Assembly (NCBI RefSeq): GCF_000740675.1
Contig: NZ_JPXI01000008.1
Location: forward strand, 1 to 57,452
Direction of reading: 5' to 3'
Source of the DNA: Massilia sp. BSC265
Lineage (GTDB): Bacteria; Pseudomonadota; Gammaproteobacteria; Burkholderiales; Burkholderiaceae_D
Length of the DNA: 57,452 nt
Shown: positions 17,348 through 24,742 of the stretch, piece after piece
Numbering within the stretch: the stretch's first letter is position 1
Layout: each line of letters starts with the position of its first letter
Position numbers and translations under genes: made by a program
The notes under the pieces: generated by a model
What the model was told of the DNA's origin: nothing
Seen by the model: only the letters and a program-made list of their open reading frames with translations
Database searches by the model: none

Positions 17348-18411
17348 GCCTTAACCTCGTCTTTATCTTTGCTACTTGGTTGGATGAATTCGCCGTGCGA
17401 GTCGACAAGCGGATGTTGCAGGCGACGAGGCGTACCGATTCGGTACAGCCGCTCTAGAACCGCATCTGAATTGCCTTCCACGTCACGCATCACGTTGAGC
17501 AGCGGGCCATATGCTCTGCTTGCGTACTCGACCAAGTGCTCATAGCTGAGTTGCGTCTGCTTCTGAATTGTCCTGATCTTGCACATTTCTTCCTGCACCC
17601 AGTAAAGCGCTTTCGGGTAGCTGCCAACAACGTAGCGCGCGGGCTCGAGCAAGACCTCCCACGGGATGACTCGATCTACATTGTGAAGCTCGACCTCCCA
17701 GCGGACCCAAGGATGCCAGCGCTGCCCAAGCTGCATACCCTTTTCATACACGCGGAGCATTTTGCCGTTCTTACGCTTTCCAACGTATAAAGTGCGGCCT
17801 GAACCGTCAGGCTGAATCCAGTTGCCATTCTGATTGCAAGAAGGAGCTTTCCCACCGGCGTTGAAGTCGCCACGCCAGTAGCAAGCAACCGCGTAGTCCA
17901 CCGAGTGAAAGCCAGTGAAATCGTCAACTGCACCGTCCCAGCGGGTGATGCGAGAAGACGGGAACGATGAGAAGAGATTCAGAACAGCTTGCCAGTCTTT
18001 GATGACTGAGCACGCCTCGCCTGGAAGGCTGATGAGAGCGGTACCACGTTGACCACCATAGGCGAACAAGGCCGAAGTGCAGCCAAGGACAAACGACTTT
18101 TGATACCCGATATGCCCCTTTCCAGTACGTTCGACAACCGGGCCAAACTTCTCACCTAAGACGTCTATTAGCTGACGGATGAACTTTGGTAGCGCATCTA
18201 CGAAGTCACCAAACGCAAACGTGCAGTTCAAGTAGTCGGTGAGTGCTGCGTAAGGGTGGACTGCCTCGGGCTCGTTCGATGGAAACTTTCCCCCCGTATT
18301 ACCAGACGGGGGGAGGGGCGCACCAGGCTCGTTTGCGGCCGCAGCGGCGGCCGCTGCCGAGCCAGGTGCAGATTGTCCCGAAAGAGGAAATAAGTGCATA
18401 GGGGTATTCAT
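17344..18411 (-). CDS. Replication initiation factor / MobT-like protein (Rep_trans)
   Basis: 355 residues. An Ala/Pro-rich disordered N-terminus (eight alanines in a row near residue 19) is followed by a Rep_trans-type domain: GKGHIGYQKSFVLG, RITRWDGAVDDFTG with the Asp pair, GRTLYVGKRKNGKMLRVYEKG, and HPWVRWEVELHN. This family includes rolling-circle replication initiators of plasmids and filamentous-phage satellites and the MobT/NicK relaxases of ICEs, so it could nick DNA for replication or for mobilization. Which one applies cannot be told from sequence. First gene of the operon with DUF4224-like and int; a promoter-like sequence lies immediately upstream. Confidence 0.82.
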   Translation of the reverse strand: MNTPMHLFPLSGQSAPGSAAAAAAAANEPGAPLPPSGNTGGKFPSNEPEAVHPYAALTDYLNCTFAFGDFVDALPKFIRQLIDVLGEKFGPVVERTGKGHIGYQKSFVLGCTSALFAYGGQRGTALISLPGEACSVIKDWQAVLNLFSSFPSSRITRWDGAVDDFTGFHSVDYAVACYWRGDFNAGGKAPSCNQNGNWIQPDGSGRTLYVGKRKNGKMLRVYEKGMQLGQRWHPWVRWEVELHNVDRVIPWEVLLEPARYVVGSYPKALYWVQEEMCKIRTIQKQTQLSYEHLVEYASRAYGPLLNVMRDVEGNSDAVLERLYRIGTPRRLQHPLVDSHGEFIQPSSKDKDEVKA

Positions 18412-18418
18412 GTCCCCT

Positions 18419-18454
18419 ATGCTATGGGTAGTGGATACCCCTTGTCAAGGGTAT
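18419..18454 (-). promoter_or_regulatory. Promoter and palindromic operator of the rep operon
   Basis: On the minus strand TTGACA (18443-18448), 18-base spacer, TAGCAT (18419-18424), only eight bases before the rep start codon. An imperfect palindrome (ATACCC...GGGTAT, 18435-18454) overlaps the -35 box, suggesting a repressor site. The 11-base CCCTTGTCAAG within it (18439-18449) recurs at 18900-18910 ahead of the next minus-strand gene. Confidence 0.55.
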
Positions 18455-18457
18455 TGG

Positions 18458-18850
18458 CTACCCCTTTGTGCCATTCGTGTTCGCGAGTTCGCGTCGGTCC
18501 TCTACAGGGATGTCGCCACTGACGACCTTCCAGAAGTTGCCAAGCTCTGTAGCGATACTGTAGCCCAGCGACCGCATCGCAATCGGACCTTCTTCAGGGA
18601 AGAACTCACGAACAGAGATTGCAAGGATCTCTTCATACTTTCGGATCGTCCGTTTGTTGTGAATAATCACCAGGACCCGCCAGCCGAGGTAGTCGCCTAA
18701 CATCAGCATGCCGAGTGCTTTCTCTAACTCGTCGGCTGTTCCGGTAAAACGGTTTAATGCATCGTTAGCGACGCGTACGAGCTCTTGAGCGCGCTCAGGC
18801 GGATGTACGTTTTCAGCAGGTGGGGTAGGGTATTTGTCTCGTCGTGCCAT
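18458..18850 (-). CDS. Unrecognised element protein
   Basis: 130 residues, no recognised domain. It is mostly helical and begins MARRDKYPTPPAENVHPPERAQ; the middle reads LEKALGMLMLGDYLGWRVLVIIHNKRTIRKYEEIL and the protein ends with an acidic segment. The start at 18850 is preferred to a GTG at 18856 because AAGGAG lies five bases upstream of it. It is the gene upstream of rep in the same direction but separated by the rep promoter. A repressor or copy-control role would fit the shared CCCTTGTCAAG motif before both genes, but no helix-turn-helix is evident. Confidence 0.6.
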   Translation of the reverse strand: MARRDKYPTPPAENVHPPERAQELVRVANDALNRFTGTADELEKALGMLMLGDYLGWRVLVIIHNKRTIRKYEEILAISVREFFPEEGPIAMRSLGYSIATELGNFWKVVSGDIPVEDRRELANTNGTKG

Positions 18851-18899
18851 CTTCACTCCTTGAAGTTGACAGGATAGACTGGGAAGGGGTTTTCAACAA

Positions 18900-18937
18900 C
18901 CCTTGTCAAGCGCGGGTGGCCACGTTACCCACCGCGC
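18900..18937. promoter_or_regulatory. Shared 11-mer and hairpin; possible operator or nick-site region
   Basis: CCCTTGTCAAG (18900-18910), identical to 18439-18449, is followed by an imperfect G+C hairpin GCGCGGGTGG ... CCACCGCGC (18910-18937). Located in the 152-base gap between the unrecognised gene and the RelA/SpoT gene. A rolling-circle origin is possible but not shown. Confidence 0.3.
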
Positions 18938-19002
18938 CGCCCGCTCTTGCCCTGGTCATGGGGCGGCGAGCGGCGCCGTGGATAACGAAGGATTTGCGCG
19001 AC

Positions 19003-20118
19003 TTATTGCGGTTTCTTTGCTACTCGACGACGTGGTGCAGGTTTACTTTTTGGTTCTTGAGGAGGTAATGGCTTCACAGCGGTTCGAGGCTTACGAACTG
19101 CGGTACTTTTGCTTGGTTGCGGATCGTCTCTCTCTTTTTGATATAAGTCCCAAGCTGGCGCGCCAAATTCAAGTATGAGGGCGCGTCGAGCGAGGCCGGT
19201 ATGTGACCAGAACATTCCTTTTTCGAGCCGTTCACGCATCCTGTCAGAGATCGACTGATCTTTAAGCCGATTAGCAGCTTTTTCTTGATCTGCTTTAAGC
19301 ACTGTAGGAGTCTGCTTTTCTAACAATTTCTGCAGCTTTTCCATAGTCGTGATGCCGAAATGCATCAAGTCGACCAAAAGCTCACCATATTGTTCATGAC
19401 CCGTGCGGTTCTGCGCAGGGAACCACTTTTCCAAAGTTGTCGAAAGAAGATCTACGTTGAGATGCTCGTCAGGTATGACCTTATTTGTACTTGCGTTAAT
19501 GTATGTCTGACGCTCTTCAAGTACACGTTCAAATTCAAGATCGACAGTTTCTAGAAGTGCAGAAGCGCGATAAATCGCGCGTCGCAAAGGCGGAGGAACA
19601 CTTTCTTCCTGTTTGTATTGCAGCTTGTGCGACGCTGCTGCCCAAATATGCTGAGCAAGTGTACGTATTTGTACTTCTACCTTCAGCCCTTGCAGATCTG
19701 CAAATGTAGGGATCTTAGACCACGCTTCCGGGATGCTCAGAATGTAATGTTGCGACTGGTATCCAAACTGCCCATCGTCAAGTCGTGAGCCCGTATCCTC
19801 TTTACTGGAGACGGTAAATGTTTCCTCTAATAACTTACCTACTTGGATCAGATCTTTCTTGAAAAGAAGAATGATGCGAACACCAACCAAGTCATTAAGG
19901 TCTGTAATCTGGTTAAGTTCTAAGGACTTACGGCTCAGTTTTTCTTCCAGTGATGACCACGTTTTGAGTCGGCTCTCAATTGGGACCCCGAGCGTTAAGC
20001 CGTTAGCGTCAACTAACCGGTTGACTTGCTCAACTAATGCCGTACGAAGCCGTTCGGCCTTACTAGAATAATCCTGATACTGCAGTTGCAAATCTTCAAC
20101 GGTAGGCTTAGTAGGCAT
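19003..20118 (-). CDS. RelA/SpoT synthetase-domain protein (element cargo)
   Basis: 371 residues. A single alarmone-synthetase domain spans about 40-190: SRLKTWSSLEEKLSRK (R-x-K-xxx-S motif), ITDLNDLVGVRI, QFGYQSQHYI, KVEVQIRTLAQHIWA and HKLQYK. No hydrolase HD domain, TGS or ACT domain is present. A helical region (about 195-310) and a Pro/Lys/Arg-rich tail ending RRRVAKKPQ follow. Small relatives make (p)ppGpp, or, as ToxSAS/CapRel-type toxins, modify nucleotides or tRNA ends in anti-phage systems. Cargo placement next to attR and low G+C favour such a defence or toxin role, but no antitoxin partner is recognised. Confidence 0.88.
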   Translation of the reverse strand: MPTKPTVEDLQLQYQDYSSKAERLRTALVEQVNRLVDANGLTLGVPIESRLKTWSSLEEKLSRKSLELNQITDLNDLVGVRIILLFKKDLIQVGKLLEETFTVSSKEDTGSRLDDGQFGYQSQHYILSIPEAWSKIPTFADLQGLKVEVQIRTLAQHIWAAASHKLQYKQEESVPPPLRRAIYRASALLETVDLEFERVLEERQTYINASTNKVIPDEHLNVDLLSTTLEKWFPAQNRTGHEQYGELLVDLMHFGITTMEKLQKLLEKQTPTVLKADQEKAANRLKDQSISDRMRERLEKGMFWSHTGLARRALILEFGAPAWDLYQKERDDPQPSKSTAVRKPRTAVKPLPPQEPKSKPAPRRRVAKKPQ

Positions 20119-20303
20119 GTGGCATCCTTATTGATTTAAAGAAAGGTTACCACTTGTCACTGGTTGCGTCTACTGTTGCGCTATTGGCGCAGTGCTGGTC
20201 CTGCAGCCACTCTCTCAATCTGGAGTAGTTGAAGATTCAAATAGCGAACAAGGTAATGACCTAAGTTACTGAAAATGTTGAATCTTTTTTGATTTCGCAA
20301 CTT

Positions 20304-20346
20304 GGTTCATAGCCTATCGGGGGTTCGAATCCCCCTCTCTCCGCCA
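20304..20346 (+). repeat. attR: tRNA-Ser 3'-end duplicate
   Basis: 43-base copy of tRNA-Ser positions 14335-14377 without the rest of the tRNA. It marks the right end of the integrated element; what follows is the original downstream sequence of the tRNA gene. Confidence 0.93.
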
Positions 20347-20364
20347 GGAACACAAATGGAAAAT

Positions 20365-20388
20365 GGCCACCCTCGGGTGGCCATTTTT
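20365..20388 (+). terminator. Original tRNA-Ser terminator, displaced
   Basis: GGCCACCC-TC-GGGTGGCC hairpin and T6 run, 19 bases after attR. Before insertion it would have lain directly behind tRNA-Ser. The same hairpin begins every unit of the following array. Confidence 0.75.
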
Positions 20389-21150
20389 TATTTGTTTCAT
20401 GGCGGAGAGAAGCAAGGCGCCTGCGCGCCTTGCGTGGGGGATTCGAAGCCTTGCGCGTACTCGCGCAAGGGCGGCCCGCGGAACGTGGGCGAATCCCTGC
20501 TTGCGCTGCCGTGAACGGAGTCGAAGTCGGCCACCCTCGGGTGGCCATTTTTGTGTGTTTCATGGCGGAGAGAAGCAAGGCGCCTGCGCGCCTTGCGTGG
20601 GGGATTCGAAGCCTTGCGCGTACTCGCGCAAGGGCGGCCCGCGGAACGTGGGCGAATCCCTGCTTGCGCTGCCGTGAACGGAGTCGAAGTCGGCCACCCT
20701 CGGGTGGCCATTTTTGTGTGTTTCATGGCGGAGAGAAGCAAGGCGCCTGCGCGCCTTGCGTGGGGGATTCGAAGCCTTGCGCGTACTCGCGCAAGGGCGG
20801 CCCGCGGAACGTGGGCGAATCCCTGCTTGCGCTGCCGTGAACGGAGTCGAAGTCGGCCACCCTTGGGTGGCCATTTTTGTGTGTTTCATGGCGGAGAGAA
20901 GCAAGGCGTCTGCGCGCCTTGCGTGGGGATTCGAAGCCTTGCGCATACTTGCGAAAGGGCGGCCCGCGGAACGTGGGCGAATCCCTGCATGCGCCGCGAG
21001 GGACAGAATGGAAGTCAGCCACCCTCGGGTCGCCATTTTTATTTGTTTCGTGGCGAAGAGAAGCAGGGCTCTGCTGGGGGATTCGAAGCCTTGCGTACTC
21101 GCGCAAGGTCAGCCCACGGACGTTGGCGATCCCCCTTCTCCACCTAGATT
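20365..21150. repeat. Tandem array of 163-bp units (4 full, 1 degenerate)
   Basis: Units start at 20365, 20529, 20692, 20855 and, degenerate, about 21017; spacing 164, 163, 163, 162. Each unit holds a terminator-like hairpin; TGGCGGAGAGA and GGGGGATTCGAA, the inverse complement of the tRNA-Ser acceptor and T-arm, split by a 25-base insert that folds as CAAGGCGC/GCGCCTTG; and two more hairpins (CCTTGCGCG/CGCGCAAGG; GCCCGCG/CGTGGGC). Unit length is not a multiple of three, so ORFs crossing it change frame each unit and are not credible genes. Confidence 0.92.
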
Positions 21151-21318
21151 TCTAGACAGCTGCTATTGCCTAGTCCAAAGAGTAGTTATATATTTGAAAC
21201 TCTTTGGCAGAGGTTTTTTGCTTTAAAAATCAAAATCTTCTGCGGAATTTTAAGGTAAACGTTCCGGTCGTAAATCTGTATCGAAGTTATGTAGCGGCTA
21301 AGCTGAATTGGAAAATAA

Positions 21319-22137
21319 ATGGAAAAGCGCGAACTGCACTATGTATATGGTATATCCTATTTGGTTGTGATTATTGTTGCTCTTGTGGCGTTCGCATTGT
21401 TTGATGTTGAGCATCTAGTTGATAAGATCTCTTTTGCCCTGACTATCACATCCTTGGTGTTGGCAATCTTGGCTATTATCTACACTTATATCGCGGGTGG
21501 TAAGCAAGAGGGGCAGCTTACGACTCTTATTACGACGAATCAAGCGATAACTACTGCATCCTCCCAGATACAGGCGGCAGCGAATGCGCTCCTCGGTCAC
21601 GTGTCAGAAATCCCTAAAGGTTTGCAAAACTTGAATGATAAGCTGGACACTTTGTCTGCTCGAGATCTAAGTAATGTTTTGCCTGGTGAGGAGGTTAAAT
21701 CAAGCAACTCCTCTTTTGATCTAACGAGCGAAGTCTCATCAGTGGAGAGAGATAATGCGAATGTAGTTGACATGAAGTCAGAAGAAGAGATTCTTAAAGA
21801 TTTCATCGGAAAAATCCCCTTCTTTGGTATGGGCATGCTATATGCGTTCTGGCGGGCTTTCAGGAACGATAAAGAGATATCGGAATCGTGGGTGGAGGAG
21901 AATTATGCTGGGAACTACTTGTTTATGTTGGGAATTTTTTATGGCGCTCGTGGCGCTGGACTTATTGACTTTAAAGTTAGGGATGGCGAAATTATTCCAA
22001 CTGCCTGTTCTGAATCGATGCACAATTCAATCGCGCGGCATCTAGCTAAAGTCATGGAAGTTACCAATGAAGAAAATAGCGAGAAATTGCGAAATTACAT
22101 GGCGTTGGCAGATAAAACATTTAATAGGCAGAGCTGA
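21319..22137 (+). CDS. Unrecognised two-helix membrane protein, A+T-rich
   Basis: 272 residues. Two N-terminal membrane helices (about 8-28 and 36-58) are followed by a polar helical stretch (about 60-115, possibly coiled coil) and a Ser/Glu-rich linker. A C-terminal cytoplasmic domain (about 150-272) contains IPFFGMGMLYAFWRAFRN and YLFMLGIFYGARGAG. No family recognised. Base composition is far more A+T-rich than the chromosome and differs even from the neighbouring element, so it was probably acquired separately. It stands alone between the 163-bp array and the TonB receptor. Start 21319 has a weak GGAAAA upstream. A TM-sensor/effector protein would fit a defence role, but this is speculation. 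Confidence 0.7.
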   Translation: MEKRELHYVYGISYLVVIIVALVAFALFDVEHLVDKISFALTITSLVLAILAIIYTYIAGGKQEGQLTTLITTNQAITTASSQIQAAANALLGHVSEIPKGLQNLNDKLDTLSARDLSNVLPGEEVKSSNSSFDLTSEVSSVERDNANVVDMKSEEEILKDFIGKIPFFGMGMLYAFWRAFRNDKEISESWVEENYAGNYLFMLGIFYGARGAGLIDFKVRDGEIIPTACSESMHNSIARHLAKVMEVTNEENSEKLRNYMALADKTFNRQS

Positions 22138-22335
22138 TGAGGTGCCTCTAGCGTTTGTGCTCATGGACTTTGCATAATGAGATTTTTGTTAGTGAATCTA
22201 GTCGAGACGAAATCGATCGTCTAACCATTTCGCAACAATAAAATTATTCGTTTTGGTTTGGTTGGTGCGGAATCTTTTTCGAAACGTCGGCAATGCTTGC
22301 AGGCATTTCAGAACAAGATTTGAATGGAGCCGGTC
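22138..22335. other. A+T-rich intergenic tail
   Basis: Continuation of the low-G+C patch after the membrane-protein gene; no gene, tRNA or att-like repeat seen. Composition returns to host level at about 22340. Confidence 0.5.
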
Positions 22336-22373
22336 AAAAGGAGGCAGGTGGGGAAAATGGATTGTCCACCTGC
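22336..22373 (-). terminator. Possible terminator of the TonB receptor gene
   Basis: Arms GCAGGTGG (22344-22351) and CCACCTGC (22366-22373) with a 14-base loop; on the minus strand followed by CTCCTTTTG. The loop is long and the T tract poor. Confidence 0.4.
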
Positions 22374-22380
22374 GTACCCG

Positions 22381-24651
22381 TTAAAGCTCGTATCGAACTT
22401 CCAGCCCAAAAGTGCGCTGCGAATACGGATGGAAATTCCAGTACCGGTAGTTGTTCAGATTATCCACCCCAGCCGCTAGGGTCCAGTGCTTGACCGGTTT
22501 CCAGGTCACCCGCGCATCCACCGTGAAGTACCTGCTCGCACCCTGGTAAGCAAACCCATTCGGATCCGAATTGTCGAGCGTCGAAAACTGCCGCCCCGAA
22601 TAGCGCCCCGCCAGCGCAAACGCCAGCCGATCGCTCGCCCGGTAAGTCGCCACCCCGGTCGCGCGCCAGCGCGGAATCCGCGGCTGCCACTTGCCCACAC
22701 TGGCCGGAAACTTGTCGTTGCGCGTGATCTCCGAATCGGTCCAGGTCACGCTCGACTGCAGGTCCAGCCCATCCACCATCACATCGTCCGCATCGTAGGC
22801 CAGCTCCAGCCCCTTGGTCTCGATCCGCCCCACGTTCTGCACATTGGTCACATTCGGCGTCACCAGCACATTGGTCTGCGAGTACAGCGCATCCGAGGTC
22901 CGTTCCGCGAAAGCCGTCAGCCGCAGCAGCCCCTTCTCGAGCTGGCGCTCGGCACTCAGTTCCCCCGTCCACGACCGCTCCGGCTGCAGGTTCGGATCGT
23001 TGTTGATGAGCGTACCGCTGCCGCTGATGCCTCCCTGGTACAGCTCCGACACCGTCGGCATGCGCACCGCGCGCCCGGCCGATGCCTTCAGCACCCAGCT
23101 CGGCGCCACCTGCCAGGCCAGCGCCGCCTTCGGCGACACATAGGTGCCAGAACGCTCGCCATGCGCGACGGTGGCAAGGGCATTCGACGTCCGCCCATCC
23201 CGCGCCCGCCAGTGCTCCACCCGCGCGCCCAGCACGGCCTTCCAGCTAGGTGCAAACTTCCAGGTGTCCTGCGCCCAAAGCGCTTGCGTCGTGGCGCGGC
23301 CCGAGAAGGCCTGCCGGCGGGCGTCCGGTGCGCCGCCCAGCCAGTCGCTGGTGGCGTGCTCGATGCTGGCCAGCTTGTAGGCTTCGCGCTGGTACCCGAA
23401 TTCCACGCTGTGCGCGCCGGCCACGCCATATGGCCGCCAGATGCCCTTGGCCGCGAAGGTGTTCCAGCCGGTACCCGCCATGTCCACGATGCGCCCGGCG
23501 CCGCCGTTCAGCGCGGCGGGCAGGGCGGTGGTCGGCGCACGCAGCGTGTCCTCGTCGTAGTCGTACAGGCTCGCGGCCAGCTCCCAGTCGAACACGCCCT
23601 TGCTGTGGCGCTTGACCGACAGGCCGTGCATGAGGTGGCGCAGCTCCTCGTTCGAGGCATTGAAGTCGGTGGCGCCGAGCGTGTAGCCGCGGCCCTCGAT
23701 GTCGATGCGGCCGCTGTACACCGGACGGCCCGCGCCGTCGCGCAGGTAGGATGTGGGGCGGCCTTCGGAGTCGTTCTGCCACAGGCCGAGCGTATAGCTG
23801 GCCCGCAGCGTGGGCGTGATGTCGTAGGCGATCTTCGCCTTGAGGTGGTCTTGCACGGTATGGTATTGCGTGCCGGCGCCAAGCAGGTACCAGGCGCGGT
23901 TGCTGCGATCCTGTCCGGTGACGGCGCCGGTGACGGCCGTGCCGCCCAGGGCCGTACCGGCGCTCAGGTAGCGCGTCGGGAAGGTCAGCGGCTGCCCTGC
24001 GTTGTCGCTCCGGTTCACGTCGATGAACCAGGACCAGCGGCCTGCGCGGTTGCCCAGCGAGGCGCTGGCTTGCCGGCCCTGGTAGCGGTCATGCGTGCCG
24101 TACAGGTCGAAGGGCTGGTGGGTGACGCCGAACTTCGCGTGCGCTTCGAACTTCGCCGGCATGCGCGTCACGTAGTCGACCACGGCGCCCACCGAATTGC
24201 CGCCGTAGGCGGCCGAGAAGGGCCCGTACAGCACGTCGACGCGCTCGATTTCCTCGGGCGTGACCATGCCCCAGCGCGGCGCGAAGTTGGCGCCGTTGCC
24301 GAGGTAGTTGGACAGCAGGATACCGTCCGCATACACCATCGAGCGCGCGCTATTGCCGGTGCCGGAGGCACGTGTCGACAGCACGGCGTGGTTGTAGTCG
24401 CCGATGTAGCGCTTGCGCACCAGCAGGCTGGGCAGGTATTTCAGGGCGTCTTCCGCATCCAGGGCGTTGATGGTGCGCTCGATCTCGGTCTTCGTAATGC
24501 CTTCGATGGTGGTCGGGATCTGCGTCGGCAGCGAGGTCGGACGCAGGCCAGTGACGGTGACGGTGCCAAGTTGCTTGACGGGGCCGTCCTGTCCCTGTGC
24601 AAATGCAGCGTGCGAGGCCGCCGCCAGCAGGGTGAGTGCTAACTTCTTCAT
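22381..24651 (-). CDS. TonB-dependent outer-membrane receptor
   Basis: 756 residues. Signal peptide (about 1-19, ending AAFAQG), a TonB-box-like stretch near QLGTVTVTG, plug domain (about 45-170, with ARSMVYADGILLSNYLG and PEEIERVDVLYGPFSAAYGGNSVGAV), then a 22-strand barrel ending in the terminal aromatic-rich strand RTFGLEVRYEL. The start at 24651 (MKKLALTLLAA) has GGAAAC upstream; the earlier ATG at 24693 is not needed. Ligand unknown; the upstream DUF2946 gene, 91 bases away in the same direction, belongs to a family often found near metal (copper) transport genes, which hints at a metal chelate. Confidence 0.92.
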   Translation of the reverse strand: MKKLALTLLAAASHAAFAQGQDGPVKQLGTVTVTGLRPTSLPTQIPTTIEGITKTEIERTINALDAEDALKYLPSLLVRKRYIGDYNHAVLSTRASGTGNSARSMVYADGILLSNYLGNGANFAPRWGMVTPEEIERVDVLYGPFSAAYGGNSVGAVVDYVTRMPAKFEAHAKFGVTHQPFDLYGTHDRYQGRQASASLGNRAGRWSWFIDVNRSDNAGQPLTFPTRYLSAGTALGGTAVTGAVTGQDRSNRAWYLLGAGTQYHTVQDHLKAKIAYDITPTLRASYTLGLWQNDSEGRPTSYLRDGAGRPVYSGRIDIEGRGYTLGATDFNASNEELRHLMHGLSVKRHSKGVFDWELAASLYDYDEDTLRAPTTALPAALNGGAGRIVDMAGTGWNTFAAKGIWRPYGVAGAHSVEFGYQREAYKLASIEHATSDWLGGAPDARRQAFSGRATTQALWAQDTWKFAPSWKAVLGARVEHWRARDGRTSNALATVAHGERSGTYVSPKAALAWQVAPSWVLKASAGRAVRMPTVSELYQGGISGSGTLINNDPNLQPERSWTGELSAERQLEKGLLRLTAFAERTSDALYSQTNVLVTPNVTNVQNVGRIETKGLELAYDADDVMVDGLDLQSSVTWTDSEITRNDKFPASVGKWQPRIPRWRATGVATYRASDRLAFALAGRYSGRQFSTLDNSDPNGFAYQGASRYFTVDARVTWKPVKHWTLAAGVDNLNNYRYWNFHPYSQRTFGLEVRYEL

Positions 24652-24742
24652 TGCGTTTCCTTGGCGTGTGAGGGCACGGGCGTGACGGTTCACACGCGAT
24701 AGCGGATCTTCCGGTAGGCGATACCGGCACTAGGGAGAGCGG

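Larger units (their letters stand above)
14378..20346. mobile_element. Integrative element in tRNA-Ser (about 6 kb)
   Basis: Segment between the two 43-base attachment repeats. It carries a tyrosine integrase, a DUF4224-like partner and a Rep_trans/MobT-like initiator on the minus strand, plus cargo at both ends (HNH nuclease; RelA/SpoT-domain protein) and two unrecognised genes. Base composition is clearly lower in G+C than the host, most so in the RelA/SpoT gene. No phage structural or conjugation genes are visible, so it is best called a mobilizable or satellite-like integrative element; autonomy is unknown. Confidence 0.9.

Noticed and set aside
20365..21150. CRISPR array
   Set aside because: Units are identical along their whole 163 bases with no unique spacers and no cas genes.
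20365..21226. Several overlapping ORFs across the tandem array, some beginning like MAERGGFEPP
   Set aside because: They translate tRNA-derived and hairpin repeats; the 163-base period shifts frame at every unit.
22486..24642. 718-codon open frame opposite the TonB receptor
   Set aside because: Low-complexity shadow; the receptor on the other strand has signal, plug and barrel features.
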